DNA of 14,855 bases, taken from positions 1 through 14,855 of the forward strand of contig URWU01000015.1 of NCBI GenBank assembly GCA_900551585.1, in the 5' to 3' direction. Source of the stretch: an uncultured Alphaproteobacteria bacterium. Its GTDB lineage: Bacteria; Pseudomonadota; Alphaproteobacteria; RF32; CAG-239. The first letter of the stretch is position 1. Each line of letters opens with the position of its first letter. The notes beneath the pieces are model-generated. The model ran no database searches and was not told the DNA's origin. It saw only the letters and a program-made list of their open reading frames with translations. Positions 13,666 through 14,855 of this stretch are shown piece by piece. Both the position numbers and the translations under genes were made by a program.

Positions 13666-14820
13666 GAGTACCGAAATTCAAACGGAACGCCTGTGTCTCG
13701 TCATAATCTTCTTTAACAATCGGGAAAGCCAAATCGACATCGATTTGTCCCATCGGTGACAGCCATTGGAAACCAAAACCGGCTGCAACACGCGGAGTTG
13801 AAGAATAGTCAACATCGTTGGCATGACGAATTCCGTCCGGCTTGCCGAGCATTCCCAAATCAACAAAAGTACGACCGCGAACACCAAGCTCATCAAGACC
13901 AATCGGGAAAGAAACTTCCGCACCGGAATAAATCATCCAGTTACCGCCGAGGGCGTCACGGGTATTTTTATCACGGGCACCGATACCGGCCGTATCAAAG
14001 CCGCGCAGGGTTGAACCGCCGAGGTTATAACGATTCGACAAGCGGACATCTTCGCCGCCGTAACCGACAATATAACCGGCATTGGTAAAGAACTTGAAGG
14101 TATAGTAATCAGCAATGGTATAATATTTGTAGAGTTTGGTATCAAACTTCAAATATTTTTCATCACCGCCAGCGCCGGCAACATCATTGCCGAAAGAAAC
14201 ATAATAACCTTCTTTGGGATTAATCGCGCTGTCGCGTTTGTCATAAGCCAAAGTCTGGCCGATAACCGAAGCGTTATATTTACCGGCTTCTTCTTTAATA
14301 TAGTGAGAAGCATCATCGTCAACGTGGCTGATTTCATCCTGGCGATAAGTATAACGCAGATATTGCGACAAATCATCGGTATATTTCCAGCCTAAACGCA
14401 GACGGCCGCCGGTTGAGCTGGTATCATAAGAACCGTAATCCTGATAATCTTCTTCGGTACGGAACAAGTCAACACCGGCACTGAGGTTTCTGTCCATGAA
14501 ATACGGCTCGGTAAAGCTGATATCATATTCTTGCGTACGCTCTGAAATACCGACATCAAAGCCTAACTGCTGACCCATACCGCGGAAGTTGTTCTCGGTC
14601 ACGCCGGTTCTGAGCAAAACGCCGTTGACAGTTGAATAACCAACGCCGACATTGAAATAACCGGTTGATTTTTCTTCAACATTAACATCAATATCAGCCT
14701 TATTTTCATCTGTCGGAACAGTCTGAATATCAACTTTGCTGAAGTAGTTGAGATTTTCAACATTCTTGCGTGAAGCCTTGATTTTTGATACGTTGAAAGC
14801 ATCGCCTTCATCAATACGGA
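13658..14820 (-). CDS. bamA: Outer membrane protein assembly factor BamA, C-terminal part
   Basis: The N-terminal part is lost at the contig edge. About 386 residues remain, open from the adapter junction to the stop at 13658. The first residues (RIDEGDAFNVSKIKASRKNVENL, then DIDVNVEEKSTG) are the end of the last POTRA domain. YFNVGVGYSTVNG starts the beta-barrel, and alternating barrel strands follow. The Omp85 lid-loop signature GGSTLRGF lies roughly in the middle of the barrel. The last strand is QAFRLNFGTRL. BamA inserts beta-barrel proteins into the outer membrane. An internal TTG at 14617 could be mistaken for a start, but the POTRA-like codons upstream show the gene continues. Palindrome C overlaps its stop codon and lpxD follows 177 bases downstream. 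Confidence 0.96.
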
Positions 14821-14855
14821 CTGTCTCTTATACACATCTCCGAGCCCACGAGACG
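14821..14855 (-). other. Nextera adapter, reverse orientation (artefact)
   Basis: Bases 14821-14854 are the exact reverse complement of the 34-base adapter at 14-47, starting with the Tn5 mosaic end. The last base, G, agrees with the first base of the same index read in reverse. Translated, it produces the spurious peptide MYKRQ. Confidence 0.98.

Noticed and set aside
48..14820. CRISPR array, tRNA, rRNA, insertion sequence or phage gene
   Set aside because: No regularly spaced short repeats, no tRNA-like cloverleaf, no rRNA stretches, and no transposase or integrase reading frame were seen.
14599..14835. Minus-strand frame beginning MYKRQ at the right edge
   Set aside because: Its first residues come from the adapter, and the rest is out of frame with BamA, whose POTRA-to-barrel sequence is clear in the neighbouring frame.

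Overview
The window is a 14.8 kb metagenome-type contig whose first 47 and last 35 bases are Illumina Nextera adapter, so genomic sequence runs from about 48 to 14820 and the genes at both ends are cut by the assembly. The gene set (bamA, lpxD, fabZ, lpxA, lpxI, lpxB, comEC) and the use of LpxI rather than LpxH for UDP-diacylglucosamine hydrolysis point to an alphaproteobacterium. The moderate GC content, AT-rich spacers and a small cysteine-rich secreted protein resemble uncultured host-associated alphaproteobacteria (the gut 'RF32'-type lineages). That finer placement is from memory and is not proven here.

Layout from left to right. (1) 48-1728, plus strand: the 3' part of a glycoside hydrolase family 15-like toroid enzyme, overlapping tail to tail with comEC (1679-3724, minus). 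(2) 3864-4244, plus: a cysteine-rich secreted small protein, divergent from comEC, ending at a bidirectional terminator. (3) 4349-5087, minus: a two-gene unit of unknown function whose first gene is an orphan domain resembling the N-terminal domain of LpxD. (4) 5088-5511: a non-coding, hairpin-rich spacer. (5) 5634-10093, minus: lpxA, lpxI, lpxB and a LeuA/citramalate-synthase-like gene, the last three tightly packed. (6) 10267-11738, minus: an unknown protein and a membrane-anchored methyltransferase, each with its own expression signals. (7) 11877-14820, minus: bamA (partial), lpxD and fabZ, closed by a strong terminator.

The lipid A genes supply three of the early Raetz steps (LpxA, LpxD, LpxI) and the disaccharide step (LpxB). 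FabZ uses the same hydroxyacyl-ACP pool and BamA inserts outer-membrane proteins, so the cluster is an outer-membrane biogenesis locus. The usual alphaproteobacterial run is split here by two unrelated genes between fabZ and lpxA.

The most interesting signal is not a gene. Four long imperfect palindromes (about 100-130 bp each) lie directly behind the stop codons of bamA, lpxD, lpxA and the LeuA-like gene. Their stem sequences differ, but they share an apical core, GTGTAC-(5 to 7 nt)-GTACAT. Two of them (5521-5629 and 9182-9290) differ at only 6 of 109 positions, and four of those six differences form two compensatory base-pair changes. This indicates that the folded structure is maintained. 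I do not recognise this family.
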